From Mucilaginibacter geliditolerans (lineage in GTDB: Bacteria; Bacteroidota; Bacteroidia; Sphingobacteriales; Sphingobacteriaceae): 64,000 nt of DNA. Positions within the stretch are counted from its first letter, which is position 1. The number at the start of each line of letters is the position of its first letter. The stretch spans positions 744,001-808,000 of the forward strand of contig NZ_JACHBY010000003.1 of assembly GCF_014200495.1 (NCBI RefSeq), given 5' to 3'. Shown piece after piece: positions 43,915 through 52,730 of this stretch. The notes below the pieces were generated by a model that worked only from the letters and a program-made list of their open reading frames with translations, ran no database searches and was not told the origin of the DNA. Both the position numbers and the translations under genes were made by a program.

Positions 43915-44304
43915 CTACAAACCGGGGATAAGATATATGGCTAATAAGGCGCCGATAATAACTATAGCCAGTGTTAGTATTAATGCGGGGATTGAAGATG
44001 GCTTATAGGCTTTGTTTATCAATTGTTTTTCAGTGATGCTGTAGCGTACATAAGCATATAATACGATGAATGCACCCAATACAACTAACAATATCCCAAT
44101 TTCATTAGAATGGCCTTTAGCTGGTAAAACGGTTTGTTTGTCCGTTATTGCAAAGGAAATCTGTTTGATGAACAGCGCGAATTTTACCACAACAAACCCA
44201 AACCCCATTATGGCCACGCCGGTTCGTACCCAGGCCAGAAATGTGCGTTCATTTGCTAAATGATCTGATGGATTGATAACCGGCTGATTTTCGCTCTCTT
44301 TCAT
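43915..44304 (-). CDS. DUF202 (YidH-like) membrane protein
   Basis: The 129-residue protein has the DUF202 motif LANERTFLAWVRTGVAIMGFGFVVVKF followed by two more helices (GILLVVLGAFIVLYAYVRY, PALILTLAIVIIGALLAIYLI). Family members are small inner-membrane proteins of unknown function. It is the first of two minus-strand genes with the HTH-GAF regulator, separated by 92 nt, and divergent from the glycosyltransferase. Confidence 0.88.
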   Translation of the reverse strand: MKESENQPVINPSDHLANERTFLAWVRTGVAIMGFGFVVVKFALFIKQISFAITDKQTVLPAKGHSNEIGILLVVLGAFIVLYAYVRYSITEKQLINKAYKPSSIPALILTLAIVIIGALLAIYLIPGL

Positions 44305-44394
44305 AGGTTTAGCATTATAACGATAAAACTTGAATTTGTGTTACCACATTGCTAAAGTGGTTTATTTATATTTGGGACTTCTTAAATAGCATTA

Positions 44395-46311
44395 ATGGCC
44401 CTTATCCTACTCATACTCTGCTTTATTACCATCTTTTTAAATATTGGCGCTGTTCAATTACAGGCAAGCGGTAAAAAGGAAGTATTGTTGATAACGGTAC
44501 TTGTTTTTTCGGCACTGGTAGTATTCATTACTGAAATACTAAGTATCCTGCAATGCTTCAACTTTCAGTCAATTCTCATTTCATGGAGTATAGTTTTAAT
44601 TGGCAACCTGCTGTATCTATATCTTAAAAAGGAAAACTTAATTGTATTTACCGGCAACTTAAGGCAAAATATTTATAATGTATTTAAGAGCCTCCGCATT
44701 TTCGAGAAAATTTTACTGGGCAGTGTATTAGTAATACTACTATTAATCTTTGCGCAGAGCATCATATACCCGCCCAATAACTGGGACTCCATGACCTATC
44801 ACATGGCCCGCATTACCAGTTGGGTGAGCCACCAGTCGGTTGCATATTATCCTACCCATATTGTAAGGCAGTTGTATGAGCCGCCTTTCGCCGAATATTT
44901 GATAGCCCATATTTCCATCCTGAGCAAAGGTGATTACTTCGCAAACCCGGTGCAGTTGTTTTTCCTGTTATCTAGCATAGTTGGCCTGGTACTGATACTT
45001 GCCGAGTTTGGTTTGAGTCGCAGCTATAAGATAATAGCCGTTGTATTAGCCATTACCATACCCGAGGTAGTACTGGAAGCATCAAGCACCCAAAATGATA
45101 TTGTAGTTTCTTTTTTTATTATCGCATCGTGTTATTTCGCGCTCAGCGCGGTTAAGAGTGGCAAGTTTAGCGATCATTTATTTTTAGGGCTGGCCGTTGG
45201 CCTGGGTATACTTACAAAGGGTACCGCTTATATATACCTGGCACCGGTTTTACTTTTTTGGGGGATAGGATCATTGGCATGTCTATTTCGTACCAGGAAC
45301 TATAATTACCTGCTTTTTCCGCTGATGATAGCTGTGCTATCCATAAGTATAAACGCCGGGCAATATTACCGCAACTATAACTACAGCAAAAGTGTTTTGG
45401 GTACCGACAAGGAAGAGGGTAAATCCTATTCGAACCAAAAAATGAGCGCGGGTATATTCCTGTCGAATGTAATAAAGAATGCCGGTATGCACTTTAGTTT
45501 TATGTATGCCAAACCTGTGGCAGATGTTTCAACAAAAGTGATCTATAAGCTAAATGCTATAGCCGGTGTGGATATTAACGATCCGGCTGTTAATTACCGC
45601 AATACTATTTACACCATAAATAAGGGAGTCACCGATGAAGATGCCGGCCCGAATATGATCCACTTTATATTGATCGCAGCCGCATTTATAATATTAGGAT
45701 GGGGTATAATAAAAGGCAAACGCGAGTTTATAGTTACTACACTGCTGGCGATAATAATACTCCAGGTGGTATTCTTCTGCGCTTACTTAAAGTGGCAGCC
45801 CTGGGCATCAAGGCTGCATGTGCCTATGTTTTTACTGTCGATACCATTGGTGTGTTATGCTTTAAGTATAAATAAGCTGTTTAAAAAGATAGTGTACATA
45901 ATTACACCTGTACTTTTGGTTTACGCGCTATTGGTGGTATTCCATAATAGCAGGAGGCCATATTCAGGCGGGATGTTTCATGCCCGTTACCAGAATTATT
46001 TTACCAGTAACCCATTGGTATACAGTGAATATAACGCGGTTTACACAGCTATATCACAATCAGGAGCTAAAAATATAGGCCTTATTTTTGGTGTTGACGA
46101 CTGGGAATACCCCTTGTTTAAAGATGGTTTCAGCAGGCAGATCAACCCGGTTTATATTGAGGTTGATAATGTTTCAAAATCGCTGCCGCAAACTGTAAAA
46201 CTGCTCGATTACATCATCAGTACAACGGTAAACCACCCGTTCATCGATTTTAATGGCAAGCGGTTTTACAATCAAAGTATAGGGAATAAATATTTGTATT
46301 TGTACAGGTAA
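44395..46311 (+). CDS. GT-C-type membrane glycosyltransferase (GT39/ArnT-like)
   Basis: The 638-residue protein has about eleven membrane helices and a first periplasmic loop with PNNWDSMTYHMARITSWVSHQSVAYYPTH, where Asp in NWDSMTYH matches the acidic residue of GT-C enzymes. A short soluble C-terminal part follows (AKNIGLIFGVDDWEYPLFKDGF). These enzymes use polyprenyl-phosphate sugars on the periplasmic side to modify proteins or lipids. It is not linked to other glycan genes here. The start is ATG at 44395. Confidence 0.82.
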   Translation: MALILLILCFITIFLNIGAVQLQASGKKEVLLITVLVFSALVVFITEILSILQCFNFQSILISWSIVLIGNLLYLYLKKENLIVFTGNLRQNIYNVFKSLRIFEKILLGSVLVILLLIFAQSIIYPPNNWDSMTYHMARITSWVSHQSVAYYPTHIVRQLYEPPFAEYLIAHISILSKGDYFANPVQLFFLLSSIVGLVLILAEFGLSRSYKIIAVVLAITIPEVVLEASSTQNDIVVSFFIIASCYFALSAVKSGKFSDHLFLGLAVGLGILTKGTAYIYLAPVLLFWGIGSLACLFRTRNYNYLLFPLMIAVLSISINAGQYYRNYNYSKSVLGTDKEEGKSYSNQKMSAGIFLSNVIKNAGMHFSFMYAKPVADVSTKVIYKLNAIAGVDINDPAVNYRNTIYTINKGVTDEDAGPNMIHFILIAAAFIILGWGIIKGKREFIVTTLLAIIILQVVFFCAYLKWQPWASRLHVPMFLLSIPLVCYALSINKLFKKIVYIITPVLLVYALLVVFHNSRRPYSGGMFHARYQNYFTSNPLVYSEYNAVYTAISQSGAKNIGLIFGVDDWEYPLFKDGFSRQINPVYIEVDNVSKSLPQTVKLLDYIISTTVNHPFIDFNGKRFYNQSIGNKYLYLYR

Positions 46312-46354
46312 TTCCGTGATAATATTAATGCAATGCTAACTTAGTTGTTGTAAG

Positions 46355-47071
46355 ATGAAGATACCTACCATTAGCGGAATTATAGACAGGCGTATGCTGG
46401 TTAACTTTACAGTTGATGCCGATATAGCCAGCTTAATAGTACCATCACCATTTAAACCTAAGCTTGTTGAAGGTAAAGCTATTGCAGGGATATGTCTCAT
46501 CAGGCTGAAACAGGTTAGGCCTAAAGGCTTGCCTGCTTTTGTTGGTATTGGATCAGAAAATGGTGCGCACCGGATTGCAGTAGAATGGATGGAAGACGGC
46601 GAACTAAAGGAAGGGGTTTATATACCACGGAGGGACACTTCATCCCTGTTCAATACCATTGCAGGTGGCAGGGTATTCCCTGGTAAGCACTACCATGCAA
46701 AATTTGATGTTCAGGAAAATGGGATTGATTACCATGTGGCTTTTAACAGCTCGGACGGAACAATTATTAGTGTTGATGCCAGGGTAACGGATTCATTTGA
46801 TCCAACGTCTATTTTTAAGGATTTGGAAACAGCTTCTGACTTTTTTAAAGCAGGATCATTAAGCTATTCTCCTAACAACAATAAATATGACGGCTTATTA
46901 CTTAATACCTATAAATGGGAAGTTAAACCTCTTGAAGTAAGCAAAGTTATATCCAGCTATTTTGAAAATGAACAGATCTTTCCTAAAGGATCTGTTCATT
47001 TTGATAATGCATTACTCATGACAAACATCGCGCATGAGTGGTCATCCGTTGCAGATAAAAGCTGCTATTAA
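46355..47071 (+). CDS. DUF2071 / acetoacetate-decarboxylase-like protein
   Basis: The 238-residue protein starts MKIPTISGIIDRRMLVNFTVDADIASLIVPSPFKPKLVEG and has AGICLIRLKQVRPKGLPAFVGIGSENGAHRIAV, EGVYIPRRDTSS and SSYFENEQIFPKGSVHFDNALLM, the DUF2071 features. The fold is that of acetoacetate decarboxylase, but the catalytic Lys is generally absent in DUF2071 and its function is not established. It is in the same direction as the glycosyltransferase, 43 nt after it. Confidence 0.8.
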   Translation: MKIPTISGIIDRRMLVNFTVDADIASLIVPSPFKPKLVEGKAIAGICLIRLKQVRPKGLPAFVGIGSENGAHRIAVEWMEDGELKEGVYIPRRDTSSLFNTIAGGRVFPGKHYHAKFDVQENGIDYHVAFNSSDGTIISVDARVTDSFDPTSIFKDLETASDFFKAGSLSYSPNNNKYDGLLLNTYKWEVKPLEVSKVISSYFENEQIFPKGSVHFDNALLMTNIAHEWSSVADKSCY

Positions 47072-47091
47072 CATCGTGTGATCGCTAATTG

Positions 47092-47649
47092 TTAAAAATC
47101 ATCGGTTTTCGCGCTCATAGCCCTGCTTACTGAGGCAAGTGTAGATAACATCTCACTGTTCATACTTTCCAGCATGCGCCTGGCCTGCTTAGCATTAAAA
47201 GGCGACCAGCCCGTACCCATCAACTTAGCAATTAATTCTTCGGGCGTAGTGGTAACCTGCCCACCTCCGGGGCTGCTTAAAAGCTGTTCATAAATCCGCA
47301 CCCTATACTTACCCTCTTTACAATCGATTTGAATGCTCAATTTATCATTATAGATCACTTGTGTACCCATTGCGCCATTGAACAGCACCGGCAGCATTCC
47401 TTTCCCTACAATTTTACCATCATCCTTATCCTCGCTTTGAATCACATCCCTGGAGTTTTTGAAATAATCAACAAACCATTGTTTAGCATTTTTATACAGA
47501 TCGGCTTTGCTTTTTCCGGGGATATCCACCACCTGTTCATAAACTACATTGCCATCTTTTACGGGGATGTTTAAGCCTGTAGTATCCTTTTGGGCAAATG
47601 CTGCGCCTGAACTAATAAGTATTAGGACAAAAATTAAAATTCTTTTCAT
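47092..47649 (-). CDS. DUF4468 domain-containing exported protein
   Basis: The 185-residue protein has a signal peptide (MKRILIFVLILISSGAAFAQ), then VYEQVVDIPGKSKADLYKNAKQWFVDYFKNSRDVIQSEDKDDGKIVGKGML and KLSIQIDCKEGKYRVRIYEQ. This two-half, TATA-binding-protein-like arrangement is the DUF4468 pattern common in Bacteroidota. Function unknown, probably periplasmic. It is a single gene, convergent with the DUF2071 gene. Confidence 0.85.
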   Translation of the reverse strand: MKRILIFVLILISSGAAFAQKDTTGLNIPVKDGNVVYEQVVDIPGKSKADLYKNAKQWFVDYFKNSRDVIQSEDKDDGKIVGKGMLPVLFNGAMGTQVIYNDKLSIQIDCKEGKYRVRIYEQLLSSPGGGQVTTTPEELIAKLMGTGWSPFNAKQARRMLESMNSEMLSTLASVSRAMSAKTDDF

Positions 47650-47871
47650 GTGATATGTTTAGAATGCTAACATAATAAGTTCACTTTTAAAATACAAGAT
47701 GGCTTTGATTTATATCAGTGCAGGAACTTATTGACAAAAATTCCGTTTGGGGACTATATTCTAAATCCAGCTTAAACTTTGGCAATAAAACAGTAGCCAA
47801 CGGATATACGGTTTAGTGTTAAAATGGAATGGTGAATATTTGTTTGTATAAATAAAATCCTTAACATTCCA

Positions 47872-47902
47872 TTTGGATTTATCCTATCATCGTATATCTT
47901 TG
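47872..47902 (+). promoter_or_regulatory. Bacteroidota promoter of tRNA-Pro(UGG)
   Basis: TTTG at 47872-47875 and TATCTTTG at 47895-47902 are separated by 19 nt, an exact match to the TTTG-N19-TAnnTTTG consensus. Transcription would start about 7 nt later, 15 nt before the tRNA. Confidence 0.85.
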
Positions 47903-47923
47903 CACTCCGGAAATTTTCCAGCC

Positions 47924-47997
47924 CGGGATGTAGCGTAGCCCGGTATCGCGCCACATTTGGGATGTGGAGGCCGCAGGTTCGAATCCTGCCATCCCGA
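47924..47997 (+). tRNA. tRNA-Pro(UGG)
   Basis: The 74-nt sequence folds as a cloverleaf: acceptor CGGGATG/CATCCCG, anticodon stem CCACA/TGTGG with loop TTTGGGA (anticodon TGG), T arm GCAGG-TTCGAAT-CCTGC. The discriminator base is A. CCA is not encoded. A strong promoter and a hairpin terminator flank it. Confidence 0.96.
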
Positions 47998-48006
47998 CGA
48001 TATCAA

Positions 48007-48046
48007 CAAACCGTCTTTAAAGAAGTTTAAAGGCGGTTTGTGTTTT
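48007..48046 (+). terminator. Terminator of tRNA-Pro(UGG)
   Basis: CAAACCGTCTTTAAA pairs with TTTAAAGGCGGTTTG (one G-T pair) over a GAAG loop, followed by TGTTTTT. Confidence 0.8.
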
Positions 48047-48181
48047 TCGGCTATTTTCTAAAAATATTAACTTGCGGTAGATTAGCATATTGCTGGTTCG
48101 AAGTCCCGGCACCTCTATACAATAACCCCTATCGAAACAGCGTTTCGCTGAAATAGTAAAATATTGATAATTAGTTATCAA

Positions 48182-49123
48182 CTAAACAATTTGATTACGA
48201 ATTTCGAGTGGAGACAATGAGGTTTGTTTTTTGAAGAAACTGGAAAAATGAGACAATTGTTCGAAACCGAGGCTATAAGCAATTTCCGAAATGTTCCAGT
48301 CCGTTTGTTTTAACAATATTTTAGCTTCCTGGATCAAACGGTTAGTAATATGTTCAGTGGTTGTTTTTCCCGTGTTTTCTCTCAACACTTTATTCAGGTG
48401 GTTGCTGTGAACCGAAAGCCGTTCCGCATAATCTTTCGCAGTTCTCAGGCTGATTTTTTGTTCCGGCGCAGCAATCGGGAATTGCCTTTCCAGTAATTCT
48501 ATAAACAGGGAAGATATCCTGGCCGATGCGTTATGGGTATAATTATAGGTAGTTAACGGCTCAAGCTTTTGTCCATTATGGATCATTTCCATCAGGAAGT
48601 TCCTGATCAGGTCATATTTATACAAGTAAGCTGAAGCCATCTCTTCCTGCATTTTCTTGTAAATCAAAACCATATTATCTGCCTGCGATTCAGAAATCTG
48701 GAAGATAGGGCATGCCCCGGGCCGAAATAAAGGAAGATCATCCAGTACCATACCGCTTTTCGAAGGCAAAAGAAAATCACCTGTAAAAACACAGAAATAG
48801 CCTTTCTGATCCTCGTTCAGGGGAACCCAGCGGTAAGGGATTTTAGGCGTAGCGAACAACAACGCGTACTTTTCTATTTCAATCACCTTGTCCGCATATT
48901 CGACAAGGCTTTTCCCCCTGATCAGGCTAACCTTATAATACTCCCGTTGGTTGTACACCATAGTACGGGGATCTGCTTTGTACCTGGTAACCAAATCGGC
49001 AACACTGAATACGTTAAAATGCCCTATTTCCTTTTTTATACCGGGCGGTAACAGTGAATCTACATTTTCCTGCGTTGCTTTGGCGGTGTATTTATAAAAG
49101 TCATCAATGGTTAGTGCTTTCAT
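48182..49123 (-). CDS. AraC-family transcriptional regulator
   Basis: The 313-residue protein has an N-terminal AraC-binding (cupin-like) domain (KYALLFATPKIPYRWVPL, GYFCVFTGDFLLPSKSG) and a C-terminal HTH: RTAKDYAERLSVHSNHLNKVLRENTGKTTTEHITNRLIQEAKILLKQTDWNISEIAYSLGFEQLSHFSSFFKKQTSLSP. It is divergent from the SDR gene at 49291. Such pairs are common in Bacteroidota, so it likely controls that gene. Confidence 0.92.
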   Translation of the reverse strand: MKALTIDDFYKYTAKATQENVDSLLPPGIKKEIGHFNVFSVADLVTRYKADPRTMVYNQREYYKVSLIRGKSLVEYADKVIEIEKYALLFATPKIPYRWVPLNEDQKGYFCVFTGDFLLPSKSGMVLDDLPLFRPGACPIFQISESQADNMVLIYKKMQEEMASAYLYKYDLIRNFLMEMIHNGQKLEPLTTYNYTHNASARISSLFIELLERQFPIAAPEQKISLRTAKDYAERLSVHSNHLNKVLRENTGKTTTEHITNRLIQEAKILLKQTDWNISEIAYSLGFEQLSHFSSFFKKQTSLSPLEIRNQIV

Positions 49124-49290
49124 TTGCTAATTGAATTAAATAATCCCCTTTCTGATGTTTACCTATCAAATATACGCTTTCACTCAGTTTAATTATAGGT
49201 GTTATTTGAATCTGATAAACAATGGATTGAATTGAATAAACCTGGTATATGGAGCCAGCTTACTTTTGTGTCATTAAAAAAAGTAAAAAG

Positions 49291-50064
49291 ATGGAACTTA
49301 AAAATAACACCATATTGATAACCGGGGGCACAAGCGGCTTTGGGTTGGAATTTGCTAAAAGGCTGCTGGAATTAGGGAACACTGTGATCGTAACGGGCAG
49401 GGATCCCGTTAAACTGGCATCGGCTAAAAAGAATTTGGTTGATTTACATACTTTTCAAAGTGATGTAAGCAATCCGGAAGAAATAACTAATCTTTATAAA
49501 ACGGTAATAGCGCAGTTCCCTAAACTCAATATATTAATTAATAATGCCGGTCAAATGCGCAAGATCAGCCTGCACGACACCTCGATAGGCCTTTCGGATA
49601 TCACGCTTGAAATAGAAACCAACCTGATGGGCCCCATCCGTATGGTCCAGGCGTTTCTTCCGCACTTAAAGCAAATGCCATCCGCAGCTATATTAAATGT
49701 AACATCGGGCCTTGCCCTTGTTCCGTTTCCGATATCCCCGATCTACGGAGCCACCAAATCAGGGTTGCGTTCCTACACCAAATCACTCCGTGTACAACTG
49801 AAAAACACAAGGATCAAAGTATTTGAATTAATTGCACCCGCAGCGAAAACGCCTCTAAACGATGAATTCCGTGACCTGGATGGCTATAATGTAAAACAAA
49901 TGGATCCCGTTGAACTAGTGGACACAGCGCTTAAAGGAGTGGAAAAGGATAAGTATGAAATATATCCGGGTATTGCCCGTATACTATATTTTATGAGCCG
50001 GATAGCCCCTGGATTTATGTTAAAGACGCTAAGTAAAGCAGGTGCAAAGGAAATGGCAGGCTGA
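49291..50064 (+). CDS. Short-chain dehydrogenase, DltE-like (paralogue)
   Basis: I start at 49291 (MELKNNTILITGGTSGFGLEF). An in-frame ATG at 49249 precedes the -7-like box TACTTTTG at 49261-49268, so it would not be transcribed. The 257-residue protein has TGGTSGFG, LINNAGQ, VTSG and YGATK, the SDR cofactor and catalytic motifs. It resembles the enzyme at 39261-40001. The AraC gene is divergent. Substrate unknown. Confidence 0.9.
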   Translation: MELKNNTILITGGTSGFGLEFAKRLLELGNTVIVTGRDPVKLASAKKNLVDLHTFQSDVSNPEEITNLYKTVIAQFPKLNILINNAGQMRKISLHDTSIGLSDITLEIETNLMGPIRMVQAFLPHLKQMPSAAILNVTSGLALVPFPISPIYGATKSGLRSYTKSLRVQLKNTRIKVFELIAPAAKTPLNDEFRDLDGYNVKQMDPVELVDTALKGVEKDKYEIYPGIARILYFMSRIAPGFMLKTLSKAGAKEMAG

Positions 50065-50180
50065 GGAATTTCCGAAGCATCATTTTTGTCATTATAAGAT
50101 TTCGCGACAGGTTTATGTTAACCCCAAATTTAAGTGCCAATCAATAATTAAATAATAATCATTCATTCTTTTATACCCTC

Positions 50181-50624
50181 ATGAAAAAGATATTTTTTTC
50201 AATTGTTACACTCATACTTATAGTTTCCTCATCTATCGCCCAAACTACAGGCGGCGATAAAGTACTTGGCATATGGCTTAGTAAAAAGAAGGATGCAAAA
50301 ATTGAAATTTTTAAATCCGGTAATAAATATTCGGGTAAGCTGATTTGGGGCGCCGAAATGTACGAAGCCGATGGCAAGACACCTCTAAAGGATACGAAAA
50401 ATCCGGATGCGGCTTTACGTACCAGGTCACGGTTAAACCTGGTATTTATAGCTGACCTGACTTACGATAATGGTGCATACACTGACGGACATTTATATGA
50501 TGCGCGTAGCGGAAAGACTTATAGTTTAAAGATGAGGCTGAAGGATTATGATAGTTTAGAAATGCGCGGGTATTACGGCCTTTCCTTGTTTGGTCAAACA
50601 TTTACATGGACAAGGGTAAAATAA
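50181..50624 (+). CDS. DUF2147 domain-containing exported protein
   Basis: The 147-residue protein has a signal peptide (MKKIFFSIVTLILIVSSSIAQ). Its body is the DUF2147 lipocalin-like barrel: GDKVLGIWLSKKKDAKIEIFKSGNKYSGKLIWG, then GHLYDARSGKTYSLKMRLKDYDSLEMRGYYGLSLFGQTFTWTR. Function unknown, probably periplasmic. It is 117 nt after the SDR gene. Confidence 0.9.
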   Translation: MKKIFFSIVTLILIVSSSIAQTTGGDKVLGIWLSKKKDAKIEIFKSGNKYSGKLIWGAEMYEADGKTPLKDTKNPDAALRTRSRLNLVFIADLTYDNGAYTDGHLYDARSGKTYSLKMRLKDYDSLEMRGYYGLSLFGQTFTWTRVK

Positions 50625-50768
50625 CCATGAGCTGCAATACTAAAGCCGGACTGGTGGATGTTTTGCATCAGTAAATAAACACTTAATAATTGGTCGTGGT
50701 GCCACTGGTAACTGCATTAAGTGCAAAAATATTATCTCCAGTTATCCATATGATTATTACTTTTAGCC

Positions 50769-51169
50769 ATGCTACCAAACATTGATATTCAACTATTGCA
50801 ACAGGAAAACCTTCAGCTGCTGCACGCAATTTGCTGTGATGCCTATAGCCAAATTTTGCGCACCATTGGGAAGAGGGAGGCCTGGAAAACTATTTGGATA
50901 ATGTATTCGGCACGGAAAAATTAAGAACCGAACTATTAAATAATAATATTCAGTATTATGTGGTTTTTATTGAGGAGCAGCCCATTGCTTTCATGAAACT
51001 TAATTTGGCTTCAAACCTACCCGGTTTAAATACTGATGAAGGCCTTGAATTGGATAAGGTTGTGTACTGGGAGGTGGGTTTCGCAAACCTGTCGCATTTT
51101 TCAGATTCCTTCAAAGAATATTTTGGATATAATCCAAACGAGGCGAAAAGGCAAAGCCAACAACTGTAG
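50769..51169 (+). pseudogene. Chimeric pseudogene: GNAT acetyltransferase N-terminus joined to an AraC C-terminus
   Basis: ATG at 50769 opens a GNAT-like start (MLPNIDIQLLQQENLQLLHAI...DAYSQI). The frame then shifts at the T4 run 50854-50857: one extra T would continue FAHHWEEGGLENYLDNVFGTEKLRTELLNNNIQYYVVFIEEQPIAFMKLNL, the GNAT N-terminal half. At about residue 100 the sequence jumps to VVYWEVGFANLSHFSDSFKEYFGYNPNEAKRQ, the second HTH of an AraC regulator. The acetyl-CoA-binding part of GNAT and most of the AraC protein are gone. A deletion fusing two genes, plus a frameshift, explains this. Confidence 0.8.
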
Positions 51170-51206
51170 TTTCTTGATTACCTTACTGTCTGTTAGGTTG
51201 TAAGCG

Positions 51207-51237
51207 TTTCATCCTTGACAGTGATGATGTATCTTTG
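51207..51237 (+). promoter_or_regulatory. Promoter of the AraC/NTF2/NAD(P)-binding operon
   Basis: TTTC at 51207-51210, a 19-nt spacer and TATCTTTG at 51230-51237 fit the Bacteroidota consensus with one mismatch. The ATG follows at 51241, so the transcript may be nearly leaderless. Confidence 0.6.
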
Positions 51238-51240
51238 ATT

Positions 51241-52218
51241 ATGATTTACTCCCAATCGGATAATCCCGCGCAATGGCTTAAGTACGCCGCAATGCAAATT
51301 GGTGCTACGGTTGAAAACAATAGTTTAATTCTGAGCGGCTCTGTAGATGAAGGTTCAGTCAGGTTATATCCTTTGGAAGAAGGCCTTATCATGATTTTGA
51401 CGGAAGTAAAGTCAAATACAGGTATACCCAGGTTGATGCAATATGTACCACCGGATTACTTGTTTATGAAATTATACCTGCCCGATTACCATTTAGATAC
51501 GGCTGTTAAGTCCGGTTTCGAGCATTATCAAATAACAAGTCCGGGCGTCCTGCTTTATAACTCCCACTTGGAATTGAGGTCATTGTTCAAGATCCGGCAG
51601 CGTTTTAAGATCGTTGCATTTGCTATACATGCCGATTGGCTTAAACAAAACTTCCAGGCTGATTCTATATTTTCGCAGAAGCGATTATTTGAATTGCCGC
51701 TTTTTAGGTTTAAAAATGTCACACCTGCGATATTACAGTCAGCATTAAATCTGTTTGTACTTAAAACAGATGTTGGCCCTTTTAATTTGCGAATGAAGGC
51801 AATTGCTTACGATATGCTTAGCCAACTTTTTTCAGCTTTTGAAATAAAGAAGGATTCAAATTTATCTGCCTTTAAATATCAAAGCGATATTGAAGCTATT
51901 TTTAGGATCAGGGAACAATTACTTGCAATTGAAGATGTGAATTATCCTACCATTGATGTTTTAGCAAAACAAGCTGCGATGAGCCCCTCCAAACTGAAAG
52001 CACTGTTTCGTACAGTATTCGGTATGCCTGTTTTTGAATTTTATCAGCAACACAGGTTAGCTTATGCGCGGCATTTGATTGAAGCGCGGAAGCTTACTAT
52101 TGGAGAAATCGGTTTAAAAATAGGCTATAATAATCTGAGCAAGTTTTCGCAGGCTTATAAAAAACAGTTTGGTTATCTGCCATATCAAACATTATTACCT
52201 GATCGGGCTATTATTTAG
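51241..52218 (+). CDS. AraC-family transcriptional regulator
   Basis: The 325-residue protein has a ligand-type N-terminal domain and a C-terminal HTH: TIDVLAKQAAMSPSKLKALFRTVFGMPVFEFYQQHRLAYARHLIEARKLTIGEIGLKIGYNNLSKFSQAYKKQFG. It resembles the regulator at 21641-22624 in layout. The start at 51241 (MIYSQSD) is next to a promoter; an ATG two codons earlier lies inside the -7 box. It heads an operon with an NTF2-like and an NAD(P)-binding protein. Confidence 0.9.
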   Translation: MIYSQSDNPAQWLKYAAMQIGATVENNSLILSGSVDEGSVRLYPLEEGLIMILTEVKSNTGIPRLMQYVPPDYLFMKLYLPDYHLDTAVKSGFEHYQITSPGVLLYNSHLELRSLFKIRQRFKIVAFAIHADWLKQNFQADSIFSQKRLFELPLFRFKNVTPAILQSALNLFVLKTDVGPFNLRMKAIAYDMLSQLFSAFEIKKDSNLSAFKYQSDIEAIFRIREQLLAIEDVNYPTIDVLAKQAAMSPSKLKALFRTVFGMPVFEFYQQHRLAYARHLIEARKLTIGEIGLKIGYNNLSKFSQAYKKQFGYLPYQTLLPDRAII

Positions 52219-52274
52219 CCCGTATGGGCTATCCATAGCGATAAGTGAGGTCTACATTTGTTAAAAAAATAACA

Positions 52275-52727
52275 ATGGATTTCCAAAAACAACTGATCGA
52301 AGAAGTATTAAGTAAAATGATGGCTTCATTTGATAAGGGCCCTGAAAACTTAATATCTTTTTTTTCTGAAGATGTAAGTATTCAATTGCCTTTTTCAAAA
52401 CGCAACAGTGCAGTAATGAACCGAAAGCAATATTTCAACCATTTATCGAGAATATTACCAATGATGAAATCATTTCAGCTTCATGATCATAAGTTATACG
52501 CTACGGATGAGCCAGGCAATTATTGGGCAACAGCAGATTTGGAGTGTATCGTTATACCTACCGGAAAGACTTACAGGCAAAATTACATTTTTCGGTTCTG
52601 TTTGAATGAGGAAATGAAGATTACGCAATATTATGAATATGGTAATCCTATTAAAATGGCGGAAGCGATGAGGCCATTATGGAAATTATTTTTTAATCTT
52701 TTCCTGGCAAAAATATCAGCGAAATAA
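52275..52727 (+). CDS. NTF2-like (SnoaL-type) protein
   Basis: The 150-residue protein starts at ATG 52275 (MDFQKQLIEEVLSKMMASFDKGPENLISFFSEDVSIQLPF); an upstream ATG at 52245 precedes a possible -7 box (TACATTTG, 52253-52260). The cone-like NTF2 pattern continues with NRKQYFNHLSRILPMM and GNYWATADLECIVIPTGKTYRQNYIFRF. These proteins are often small hydrolases or isomerases acting with SDRs. It lies 56 nt after the AraC gene and 3 nt before the next. Confidence 0.82.
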   Translation: MDFQKQLIEEVLSKMMASFDKGPENLISFFSEDVSIQLPFSKRNSAVMNRKQYFNHLSRILPMMKSFQLHDHKLYATDEPGNYWATADLECIVIPTGKTYRQNYIFRFCLNEEMKITQYYEYGNPIKMAEAMRPLWKLFFNLFLAKISAK

Positions 52728-52730
52728 ATC

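Noticed and set aside
48090..48125. tRNA-like 3' end with GCTGGTTCGAAG and CCCGGC after tRNA-Pro(UGG)
   Set aside because: The T stem is mismatched and no partner arms are found; at most a very old remnant.
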